The notes beneath the pieces are model-generated. The model did no database searches. It worked only from the letters and a program-made list of their open reading frames with translations, and was not told the DNA's origin. A DNA stretch of 31,750 nucleotides from CAZQIC01 sp964593555. GTDB lineage: Bacteria; Bacteroidota; Bacteroidia; JAFLBG01. Location of the stretch: assembly GCA_964593555.1 (NCBI GenBank), contig CAZQIC010000044.1, forward strand, positions 1 to 31,750, read 5' to 3'. The position numbers and the translations under genes are program-made. Below, piece by piece: positions 25,063 to 31,747 of the stretch (the first letter of the stretch is position 1; the number at the start of each line of letters is the position of its first letter).

Positions 25063-26760
25063 TTACTTACAATACTTCTTCACATTATTGATAGAATTTT
25101 CCAGACCCCTGCTAGCGGCCGCTTTCCAATCCTCACAGGCCCCTGCAACATTTCCCATTAAATGTTTTGCGGCTCCCCTATTGTTGTATGCCTCAGAATA
25201 TTTTGGGTCGATCATCAACACAGTATCAAAATCAGCAATAGCAGCCTGATAGTTTTTTAAATTTATTTGTAATGTGCCTCGTGAATAATAAGCGGTGGTG
25301 TAATTAAGTTCTCCCCTTATCGCCAATCCGTAATCGCGGATCGCCCCCGCATAATCTTTTAATTTTTCCTTGTTCAGCGCCCTGTTCAAAAGCGCTTTGG
25401 AATAAAGCGGGTTTAAACGAATAGCAATGTCATAATCTTTATTTGCCTCAGCATAATTTTCTGTTTTATCCTTTGCCGAACCACGTGATGCATACAGGTA
25501 ATCCATATACAAAGAATTAGTGTCAGCCTTTTCAATCGCATCCGTAACCAATGTGATCGGGTTCTCCCATATTTTATTACGCTCATGCGTTTGCATTGCG
25601 AACAATCCGGCAACTACAATAAACGCTGCAATAAAATAATTTTTCCATTGGGGGTTTTGAGTCATTATACGATCGCAGAATAAAACCACGATCCATAATA
25701 TTCCTATTGAAGCAATATAACTGTACCTGTCCGAAGTAATTGCCCTCCCAACAGGTATCACCTGAAGAATAACACTGATGGCAAAAAAGTAAAATAAAAT
25801 TCCAAACACAAATTCTTTATAATAATTACGGAACTTCCAAACCAGAAATACGAGTAATAACAAAACAGCGAAAGAAATATAAAATATAATGGGCAACATT
25901 GCTCCCGTTTTTTGCGGATAGAGATACAAGGCAGATAGCTTAACCGGTATTATTGTTTTGACTATATAAAACAGTATGGTATAACTTGTTATGAATATCC
26001 TCTCTGCAATGGCAAAATCAGGAGCAACGCGTAAAGCCCCGGATTCCCGCTGCGAATAAATGGCGAGCAGACCAAATGTAACTGACAATAAAACATAAGG
26101 GATTTTTTCAACGATAGTTGATTTGATATTTCGCTTGAAAAGAAAATCAATTAAAAAAATAATTGGCGTAAGTACAACAGCCTGGGACTTGGATAACAGT
26201 GACAATATAAAAGCCGCAATGGAATAATAATAGTATTTCTTTTTGCCATTTTCCTGTGTATATCTTACGTAAAAGATCAACGAGACAAAAAAGAAAAGCG
26301 AGTACAACAGATCTTTCCGTTCACTTATCCATGTAACAGATTCTACCCGCATGGGATGAATGGCAAATAATAATGAAACAACAATGGCGAGAATAGGTTT
26401 TAATGATAAGCGTTTTAGTAAAAAAAATAAGAGCACAACATTTATCAAATGCAAAATAATATTGTGTAAATGGAATTTCTGAGCATCGTAACCACTCAGT
26501 TTATATTCAATGGCGTAAGACAAAGTTGTTAAAGGGTGGTAATTGTCTTCATCGATACTGGTAAAAATCTCTGGGATAGAAAAGTTTGTTACATGGGGAT
26601 TATTAAGAATGTAAATATTGTCATCCCAATTTGTCTGCCAAGCGCCACTGGTAGCGTTTGAAAAAACAAACGCGGTAACAATAACTACAATCAATAAAAG
26701 AAAAGTTGTTAGACTCTCGCCTTTTACTGCTGGTTGTTTCTTCGGGGCTTTGCTTTTCAT
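25063..26760 (-). CDS. TMTC-like polytopic membrane protein with C-terminal TPRs
   Basis: This 565-residue protein has a GT-C-like membrane domain followed by tetratricopeptide repeats, the architecture of eukaryotic TMTC proteins (protein O-mannosyltransferases). Motifs in the membrane part include NWDDNIYILNNPHV (Asp46-Asp47, candidate catalytic acids), YHPLTTLSYAIEY (74-86), FHLHNIILH (96-104), FAIHPMRVESVTWISERKD (132-150) and ITSDRYSYIASIG. About ten hydrophobic helices are visible. From about residue 420, three to four TPRs follow (ALLNRALNKEKLKDYAGAIR, YYSRGTLQINLKNYQAAIA, AYNNRGAAKHLMGNVAGA). Bacterial homologues are usually annotated only as TPR proteins. A glycosyltransferase role is inference from architecture and the DD motif. 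It is convergent with the dioxygenase gene and has its own promoter match upstream. Confidence 0.8.
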   Translation of the reverse strand: MKSKAPKKQPAVKGESLTTFLLLIVVIVTAFVFSNATSGAWQTNWDDNIYILNNPHVTNFSIPEIFTSIDEDNYHPLTTLSYAIEYKLSGYDAQKFHLHNIILHLINVVLLFFLLKRLSLKPILAIVVSLLFAIHPMRVESVTWISERKDLLYSLFFFVSLIFYVRYTQENGKKKYYYYSIAAFILSLLSKSQAVVLTPIIFLIDFLFKRNIKSTIVEKIPYVLLSVTFGLLAIYSQRESGALRVAPDFAIAERIFITSYTILFYIVKTIIPVKLSALYLYPQKTGAMLPIIFYISFAVLLLLVFLVWKFRNYYKEFVFGILFYFFAISVILQVIPVGRAITSDRYSYIASIGILWIVVLFCDRIMTQNPQWKNYFIAAFIVVAGLFAMQTHERNKIWENPITLVTDAIEKADTNSLYMDYLYASRGSAKDKTENYAEANKDYDIAIRLNPLYSKALLNRALNKEKLKDYAGAIRDYGLAIRGELNYTTAYYSRGTLQINLKNYQAAIADFDTVLMIDPKYSEAYNNRGAAKHLMGNVAGACEDWKAAASRGLENSINNVKKYCK

Positions 26761-26777
26761 GATTCAGAGAATCAAAG

Positions 26778-26811
26778 CAAATTTATTAGGATTTTTCTAT
26801 TTATTGGCAAA
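26778..26811 (-). promoter_or_regulatory. Putative promoter of the TMTC-like gene
   Basis: On the minus strand, TTTG (26811-26808) is followed after 22 bases by TAAATTTG (26785-26778), an exact match to the Bacteroidota -7 box. The start codon is at 26760, so the predicted leader is only about 11 bases. Confidence 0.5.
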
Positions 26812-26864
26812 GAAATCTTTTTATCGTAGGTCTATTGAAAAAATTAACTGAGAAAGAAAAATTA

Positions 26865-28898
26865 TTACTTCTCTACCCAATCACCGTGTTCTTTGATAAG
26901 ATCGATAAGCGAATCGACCGCGCTTTCGGAAGGGATATTCCGCTTTACTACTTCTTTGCCTTTATAGAGAGTAATTTTTCCAATGCCGGTACCAACATAA
27001 CCATAATCCGCATCAGCCATTTCACCAGGACCATTTACGATACATCCCATGATACCGATCTTCACTCCTTTTAAATGATCGGTGCGTGAACGGATCTTTG
27101 CAGTTGTTTCCTGGAGATCGAAAAGTGTTCTGCCACAGGATGGACAAGAAATGTATTCTGTTTTTGAAATGCGTGTGCGTGTTGCCTGCAAAATTCCGAA
27201 TGCAGTTGAATTAACGTTTTTTTGAGGGATTTTTTCTGCGTTTTTATCCGCCGAAGCCTCGGCGAAGGCGGACAACCAAATCCCATCACCAAACCCATCG
27301 AGAAATAATGCACCTGCATCTGTAGATGAATACAATTGAAATTGCTCTTCATTTACATTTGAATAATTTCTTTTTATAATAACCGGAATTGAATTATTAT
27401 TTTTTATCAACTCAAAAAATGCAGCACGCTGTTCCGCCATTCCGTGATCACTGTTAGTTTCGAGAACAATAACGCATGTCGCGTCCAAACTTTGAACTTT
27501 AAACTTTGTCCCGATAGTTATCGGGACTTGAGCTAATAAATCATAGTTGGCAACAATAAAATTCAATTCACTGCTACCTTCTTTTTTTGATAACCACCCT
27601 TCAGTTGTAAACAAAGGATAACAACGAATTTTATTTTTCAGCTTACCCCACACCTCTGCATCATAAATAATTCCAAGCGTTCCGGGAATTTCAAAATCAA
27701 CTTCGTTCTTTCCAACATAAATAAAATCGCAAGCCTGATCAGTTATATTCCATTTGTCAAGCGGTACAGAATAATTATATCCCACCGCAAATAATGATGC
27801 AGGTGTTATTTTTTGTTTCTCAGAAAAATCTGCAATTACGCGAGGGACATTGTGTCCGCCGATATTCAATACCTCTACGCTTTTCCTTTTCGTATACTCA
27901 AATGGAGAGAATGCTTCGGGTTTTGGGTTTTGGGTTTTGGGTTTTGAATCAATATTTAACCCCAAACTCGAAACCCGAGACTCATAACGATTCACCAACT
28001 CCTTCGCCACCGGAATTTCAAACTCGGGCTCTTCTGTTAATGAAACACGAATGGTATCGCCTAATCCATCCTCCATCAATGTTCCAATCCCTACTGCCGA
28101 TTTTATTCTTCCATCTTCTCCATCACCGGCTTCTGTAACTCCTAAATGCAAAGGATAAATCATATCGGGAGTCATTCCCGACTTTTGTCGGGATTTCGCT
28201 TCGCTCAACATTTTGTTAACCAACAAACGGTAAGCCTGCACCATTACCTGCGCATTACTCGCTTTCATTGAAAGCACGATGTCATAGTAATTATTTTCCT
28301 CGCAAATTCTCAAAAACTCAAATGCCGATTCAACCATTCCTAATGGTGTATCGCCATAACGACTTAATATTCTATCGCTCAGTGAACCGTGGTTTGTACC
28401 AATACGCATTGCGGTACCATACTCTTTACAAATTTTTACAAGCGGAGTAAAGCGCTCGCGGATTCTTTCTAATTCCGCTTCGTATGTTGAATCGGAATAA
28501 TCAATGTGTTCGAATTTTTTTTTGTCGGCGTAATTACCCGGATTCACTCTCACTTTTTCTATTATGCGCGCTGCATGCTCCGCTGCATTAGGCGTAAAAT
28601 GGATATCGGCAACAAGCGGTGTGGTATAACCACGTTTACGCAATTCATTTTTTATGTTCTCTAAATTTTTTGCCTCATTGATACTTGGCGCTGTAATGCG
28701 AACCAATTCACAACCAGCTTCTATCATGCGAATACTTTGCTCAACGGTTTTAATCGTATCCATTGTATCGGTAGTCGTCATACTTTGTATGCGGATAGGA
28801 TTATTACCACCAATGCCAATATCACCCACTTTTACTTCACGGGTTTTGAAGCGGGAGTATTCGAAAAGGCTATTACAATATTTATTTTTTATTTCCAC
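26865..28898 (-). CDS. ispG: 4-hydroxy-3-methylbut-2-enyl diphosphate synthase (IspG/GcpE), long form
   Basis: This [4Fe-4S] enzyme makes HMBPP from MEcPP in the MEP isoprenoid pathway. The N-terminal TIM barrel shows VKVGDIGIGGNNPIRIQSMT, VADIHFTPNAAEHAA, VRVNPGNYADKKKF and YPLHLGVTEAGDGEDGRIKS. The C-terminal Fe-S domain has CPSC (Cys585, Cys588), GCIVNGPGE (Cys619, Glu626) and GYVGTGIGKITLY. At 677 residues this is the long type with a large central domain, common in Bacteroidota and plants. The start is GTG 28898; no in-frame ATG is suitable. The gene carries four short DNA repeats translated in frame: three in the variable central region and one inside the barrel, where KSRQKSGMTPD is extra relative to the usual sequence before YPLHLG. 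All catalytic residues remain, so it should be functional. The EamA gene lies 37 bases upstream on the same strand. Confidence 0.95.
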   Translation of the reverse strand: MEIKNKYCNSLFEYSRFKTREVKVGDIGIGGNNPIRIQSMTTTDTMDTIKTVEQSIRMIEAGCELVRITAPSINEAKNLENIKNELRKRGYTTPLVADIHFTPNAAEHAARIIEKVRVNPGNYADKKKFEHIDYSDSTYEAELERIRERFTPLVKICKEYGTAMRIGTNHGSLSDRILSRYGDTPLGMVESAFEFLRICEENNYYDIVLSMKASNAQVMVQAYRLLVNKMLSEAKSRQKSGMTPDMIYPLHLGVTEAGDGEDGRIKSAVGIGTLMEDGLGDTIRVSLTEEPEFEIPVAKELVNRYESRVSSLGLNIDSKPKTQNPKPEAFSPFEYTKRKSVEVLNIGGHNVPRVIADFSEKQKITPASLFAVGYNYSVPLDKWNITDQACDFIYVGKNEVDFEIPGTLGIIYDAEVWGKLKNKIRCYPLFTTEGWLSKKEGSSELNFIVANYDLLAQVPITIGTKFKVQSLDATCVIVLETNSDHGMAEQRAAFFELIKNNNSIPVIIKRNYSNVNEEQFQLYSSTDAGALFLDGFGDGIWLSAFAEASADKNAEKIPQKNVNSTAFGILQATRTRISKTEYISCPSCGRTLFDLQETTAKIRSRTDHLKGVKIGIMGCIVNGPGEMADADYGYVGTGIGKITLYKGKEVVKRNIPSESAVDSLIDLIKEHGDWVEK
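27247..27273. repeat. GC-rich palindromic repeat in ispG (AFAEASADK-coding)
   Basis: TCCGCC at 27247-27252 pairs with GGCGGA at 27267-27272, and CCGA/TCGG pair inside it. Its G+C content stands out from the surroundings. On the ispG strand it is read as AFAEASADK. From memory, this peptide recurs in unrelated Bacteroidota proteins, which suggests a dispersed repeat. Confidence 0.7.
27508..27527. repeat. Palindrome GTCCCGATA-GT-TATCGGGAC in ispG
   Basis: This is a perfect inverted repeat with 9-base arms and a 2-base centre. It is read in ispG as part of AQVPITIGTKFKVQS. Next to it (27485-27507) is a second simple motif, AAAGTTTAAAGTTCAAAGTTT on the ispG strand less its outer bases. Both look like dispersed intergenic repeats captured in the coding frame. 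Confidence 0.7.
27918..27945. repeat. Tandem GGGTTTT heptamer, four copies, in ispG
   Basis: Four exact tandem copies of GGGTTTT are read on the minus strand as part of DSKPKTQNPKPEAFSPF. The length of 28 bases is not a multiple of three, so gain or loss of one heptamer would shift the ispG frame. Confidence 0.9.
28176..28193. repeat. Palindrome TCCCGAC-TTTT-GTCGGGA in ispG
   Basis: Seven-base perfect arms enclose four T. It is read on the ispG strand as part of AKSRQKSGM, located in the TIM barrel just before the conserved YPLHLGVTEAG. Confidence 0.8.
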
Positions 28899-28907
28899 TT
28901 CGTAATC

Positions 28908-28933
28908 ATTCGTATAGATTCGTAATTCGTAAA
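28908..28933. repeat. ATTCGTA repeat, copy 2, between ispG and the EamA gene
   Basis: ATTCGTA occurs at 28908-28914, 28918-28924 and 28925-28931, the last two in exact tandem. It fills most of the 37-base gap between the end of the EamA gene and the GTG start of ispG. It is similar to 21983-22019. Confidence 0.7.
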
Positions 28934-28935
28934 AA

Positions 28936-29817
28936 TCATTTGTTATTCAAATATTTCTTTAGAATCCCATTTACAAATATCGTAGATAAAATAATAAGAG
29001 TGCCAATAAAAAATCCGGTTGTCATTTGTTCGTGTTCATGAAAAATAAAAAACGCAAAAATTATTCCGTAAATTGTTTCCAGGTTTAATGTTAACGATAC
29101 TGTATACGGACTTATTTCTTTTAATATATACATACCGATCAAAAAAGGCAAGGTTGTGCAAACCAATCCAAATACCAGCATATAAATCCAATTTTGTGTT
29201 GAAATAACTAGCCAGTGTGGAGAAAATATGCCAACACAAACAACATAAATAGTAAGTCCAACAAAGCCTCCAAGCATTTCATACAATGCTATTTTAGCTG
29301 AATCGATCCCTTGTTTAACCATTACTCCATTTAATACTCCAAATATTGATGAAGTAAGGGCTGCCAAAATTCCCAATACAATTCCCGTTTTATAATTCGA
29401 CTCCACATTAAAAATTAAGAGCAAGGCGCCGATCACCATTGCACCAAATAAAAGTTCGTACCACAATATTTTTCTTTTGAAAAAAATTGGCTCTATAAAA
29501 GCCGTAAATAAAGAGCCTGCTGAGAAACAGGCCAGCGTAACAGAAACATTACTTTCTTTTATCGCGGCATAAAACGCGACCCAATGTATCGTTACAATTA
29601 ATCCTACGGAACATATTTTAAGCAGTTCCATTTTAGTTGCCCTGAGAGAAATCTTTTTATAGATCATAAATCCAAAAATTCCTATAAGGGCAATTGGCAA
29701 ACGCAACCATACCAATTGAATCGCCGGTAAATCAATGGCCTTACCAAAAATACCGGTCCAGCCCCAGATAAAAACGATGAGGTGAAGTAGTAAGTAGTTA
29801 CGGTTTAACGAGGCCAA
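28936..29817 (-). CDS. EamA-family (DMT superfamily) transporter
   Basis: This is an inner-membrane transporter of the drug/metabolite transporter superfamily with two EamA repeats and about ten transmembrane helices in 293 residues. The first half has LIVFIWGWTGIFGKAIDLPA and RLPIALIGIFGFMIYKK; the second half starts at GIVLGILAALTSSIFGVLNG and includes SPYTVSLTLNLETIYGIIFAF, the usual conserved late helix (Pro and Glu in similar places), then FHEHEQMTTGFFIGTLIIL. The substrate is unknown; relatives export amino acids, nucleotides or other metabolites. The ATG at 29817 is 18 bases from a promoter-like TACCTTTG. ispG follows after 37 bases on the same strand, so the two may be co-transcribed. 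Confidence 0.92.
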   Translation of the reverse strand: MASLNRNYLLLHLIVFIWGWTGIFGKAIDLPAIQLVWLRLPIALIGIFGFMIYKKISLRATKMELLKICSVGLIVTIHWVAFYAAIKESNVSVTLACFSAGSLFTAFIEPIFFKRKILWYELLFGAMVIGALLLIFNVESNYKTGIVLGILAALTSSIFGVLNGVMVKQGIDSAKIALYEMLGGFVGLTIYVVCVGIFSPHWLVISTQNWIYMLVFGLVCTTLPFLIGMYILKEISPYTVSLTLNLETIYGIIFAFFIFHEHEQMTTGFFIGTLIILSTIFVNGILKKYLNNK

Positions 29818-29834
29818 AAGAAGAGATTAGACCC

Positions 29835-29842
29835 CAAAGGTA
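29835..29842 (-). promoter_or_regulatory. Putative -7 box of the EamA-ispG transcript
   Basis: TACCTTTG on the minus strand (29842-29835) matches TAnnTTTG exactly. No clear TTG lies at the usual upstream distance. The predicted leader is about 11 bases. Confidence 0.4.
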
Positions 29843-30006
29843 AAGTGAAATTTTGGACTAACTTTACATATTAAATTCCACACATTTGACGAAAAAAACC
29901 CAGTTTTAATACCCAAATCTATAAAATCAGACTTTTGATAATGTTCAAAAAATAGATACTTCGCTTATTTTATTGGCCATATTTTTGTTTGTATAAATCA
30001 CTGCTC

Positions 30007-30573
30007 ATGTTAACATTCATATACAACTCTATACTAATTGTGGCCAAAACTTTTGGATTTAGAAAAGTAGTAGCAAGGCCAATTGCTATCGAAAATGAGA
30101 CGGAAGCAAAATCGGTTTATGATATCAAACTTAAAACGGCAAACGGTAAAGAGATTTCATTTTCTGAATACAAAGGAAAAAAGATATTGATCGTAAATAC
30201 ATCTTCAAAATGTGGGTTTACTCCGCAATTACAGGAACTTCAACAACTACATGAAAAGTACGGTGAAAAAGTTGAAGTCCTTGGATTTCCCAGCGATAAT
30301 TTTGGGATGAAAGAGTCGAAAATAAATATTGAAGAATTCTGCCAGGTAAATTACGGAGTAACATTTAAAATATTCTCTAAAGGAAATGTAAAAGGTGAAC
30401 AATCCAGCGAATTATTTTCCTGGCTTTTTACAAAAGAACAAAACGGATGGAACGATAAATCACCTAGCTGGAATTTTTGCAAATATCTTATCAACGAAAA
30501 AGGCGAACTCGAAGCTTGCTTTTCTTCAGCAGTAAGTCCGTTAAGCAGAGAGGTAATTCAATTTTTGAATTAA
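30007..30573 (+). CDS. Glutathione peroxidase-family thiol peroxidase
   Basis: This thioredoxin-fold peroxidase reduces hydrogen peroxide or lipid peroxides, probably with thioredoxin rather than glutathione. From ATG 30007 (188 residues), the peroxidatic Cys69 lies in NTSSKCGFTPQ. SPSWNF holds the catalytic Trp145 and Asn146. The usual FPCNQFG motif is FPSDNFG here, so the Gln of the catalytic tetrad is replaced by Asn98 and the motif's Cys by Ser. Cys112 (EEFCQVNYGVTF) is in a conserved position. The first about 35 residues (MLTFIYNSILIVAKTFGF) form a hydrophobic extension before YDIKLKTANGKEISF, perhaps a signal anchor to the envelope. The frame also allows a TTG start at 29989. It ends 7 bases from the convergent membrane-protein gene. 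Confidence 0.9.
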   Translation: MLTFIYNSILIVAKTFGFRKVVARPIAIENETEAKSVYDIKLKTANGKEISFSEYKGKKILIVNTSSKCGFTPQLQELQQLHEKYGEKVEVLGFPSDNFGMKESKINIEEFCQVNYGVTFKIFSKGNVKGEQSSELFSWLFTKEQNGWNDKSPSWNFCKYLINEKGELEACFSSAVSPLSREVIQFLN

Positions 30574-30580
30574 AAAGGCG

Positions 30581-30958
30581 CTACTCCTCAACTACCTTTA
30601 CTTCATTAACAAGTATTTTTTTCCACAAAAAGGGAATGGAACGAATAGTATAATTCACATTTACTTTCTTCCCTATTTCAAATTCATTGGCACCAATAAT
30701 ACTTATTGAAGCATACATTGTTCCTGTTTTTTCAGCAGATAATTCCAGTTGGTAGGACTCTCTTATAGGTACAGATCCTGTTTGACGTGTGCCATTATAC
30801 TGAGTATAGGTTGATGCTGGAACAAATTTTTTATTCTTAATTATTGCAATCGCAGAACCAGTTTCCGCAGGACCCAAAAATGCATACGCAATAATTACAG
30901 AGAAAAGTCCGAGAAGAATTATTGGACCCCAGGTTAAAAATTTTTTTGTGGGAGACAT
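30581..30958 (-). CDS. Single-pass membrane protein, unknown
   Basis: This 125-residue protein starts MSPTKKFLTWGP at 30958; the frame also allows 30967. One transmembrane segment (IILLGLFSVIIAYAFLG) is followed by an extracytoplasmic beta-rich domain with VPASTYTQYNGTRQTGSVP, LELSAEKTGTMYASISI and KKVNVNYTIRSIPFLWKK. I do not recognise the family. It lies 29 bases downstream of the broken T9SS cargo gene on the same strand, so it may originally have been expressed with it. The composition and end-to-end packing with the peroxidase gene support a real gene. Confidence 0.7.
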   Translation of the reverse strand: MSPTKKFLTWGPIILLGLFSVIIAYAFLGPAETGSAIAIIKNKKFVPASTYTQYNGTRQTGSVPIRESYQLELSAEKTGTMYASISIIGANEFEIGKKVNVNYTIRSIPFLWKKILVNEVKVVEE

Positions 30959-30987
30959 GCACAACAAATGTACGCGAAATAATGTCC

Positions 30988-31707
30988 TTACCTCAGCAGG
31001 TTTACATGGCCGATTTTGTTTATTCGTTGCGACCCGTTATCGGTGGTTATGTATGAAGTCTGCCATATGTATACACCTTGCGGCGCATCGCCATTTCCAA
31101 ATTTACCATCCCAGCATCGGTCAATACTAGTGGAAGATGAAACTTTTTCTCCCCAGCGATTGTAAATAGTTATTTCAAATTTTTTAATGTCAATTCCTTT
31201 CGCCGCAAACACGTCGTTAATACCATCTCCATTTGGAGTAAACGAATTAGGGAAATAAAGTTCACAACCCGAAATAACAATTGAAGTATCAGAATTTACT
31301 TCACAGTTACCTTCAAAAATTTTGACAATATATTTTCCGCTTTCCAGAGCATTTATTTGTGGTGTTGTTTCTCCTGTGTTCCATAAATAATTTATGTTGG
31401 AATAATAACCTGCATCAAGAATAACTTCATCATCACATAATGAAATTGTTTGAGGTAAATTTAATTGGTATTGTCCCGGAGTTCCTGTAACAGCAAAAGA
31501 AATAAAAGCACTATCTAAAAATACTTTTACTGACGGACTGCCACTAACCAAATCTATTATAGTGTATGGACTAAATTGCAAAGAATATGTTCCGATGCAA
31601 AGTTTGCCAAGATTAAAAGTATCTGCATTAAAACACTCAACCGTAAAGCCGGGTTTGGGATATTCGGCTTCTATCTCAATATTATTTCCCGTAACATTAG
31701 GGGAGTT
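30988..31707 (-). CDS. T9SS type B cargo protein, C-terminal part, truncated at the right repeat
   Basis: This is the C-terminal part of a secreted protein exported by the type IX system. The frame is open back to a TAG at 31710-31708 inside the inverted repeat. The first host codons give NVTGNNIEIEAEYPKPGF with no start codon or signal peptide, so the N-terminus is missing; a TTG at 31581 is not a credible start because coding sequence continues upstream. Visible parts are an Ig/PKD-like domain (SLCDDEVILDAGYYS, YLWNTGETTPQI, SGKYIVKI) and a gliding-motility-associated C-terminal domain with CELYFPNSFTPNGDGINDVF, EITIYNRWGEKV and the terminal IGHVNLLR. This domain is the same type as in the giant adhesin. 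The codon phase at the junction differs from that of the left truncated gene, so the two are not simply halves of one gene. Confidence 0.85.
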   Translation of the reverse strand, partial: NSPNVTGNNIEIEAEYPKPGFTVECFNADTFNLGKLCIGTYSLQFSPYTIIDLVSGSPSVKVFLDSAFISFAVTGTPGQYQLNLPQTISLCDDEVILDAGYYSNINYLWNTGETTPQINALESGKYIVKIFEGNCEVNSDTSIVISGCELYFPNSFTPNGDGINDVFAAKGIDIKKFEITIYNRWGEKVSSSTSIDRCWDGKFGNGDAPQGVYIWQTSYITTDNGSQRINKIGHVNLLR

Positions 31708-31747
31708 CTAAAAATAGAATGTTAAAAACAATCTAATAAAATCGTAT
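31697..31747. repeat. Right copy of the 51-base terminal inverted repeat
   Basis: This is an exact reverse complement of 1-51. The last three bases of the window (CTA) continue past it. The boundary towards the interior reads TTAGGGGAGTTC, the same as at the left end, so the outer edges of both element copies face the window. Confidence 0.85.

Noticed and set aside
48..31707. Left and right truncated genes as two halves of one gene split by a single insertion
   Set aside because: The TA at the junction is in different codon phases in the two genes, and joining them creates a TAA stop. They also lie 31 kb apart in the same orientation.
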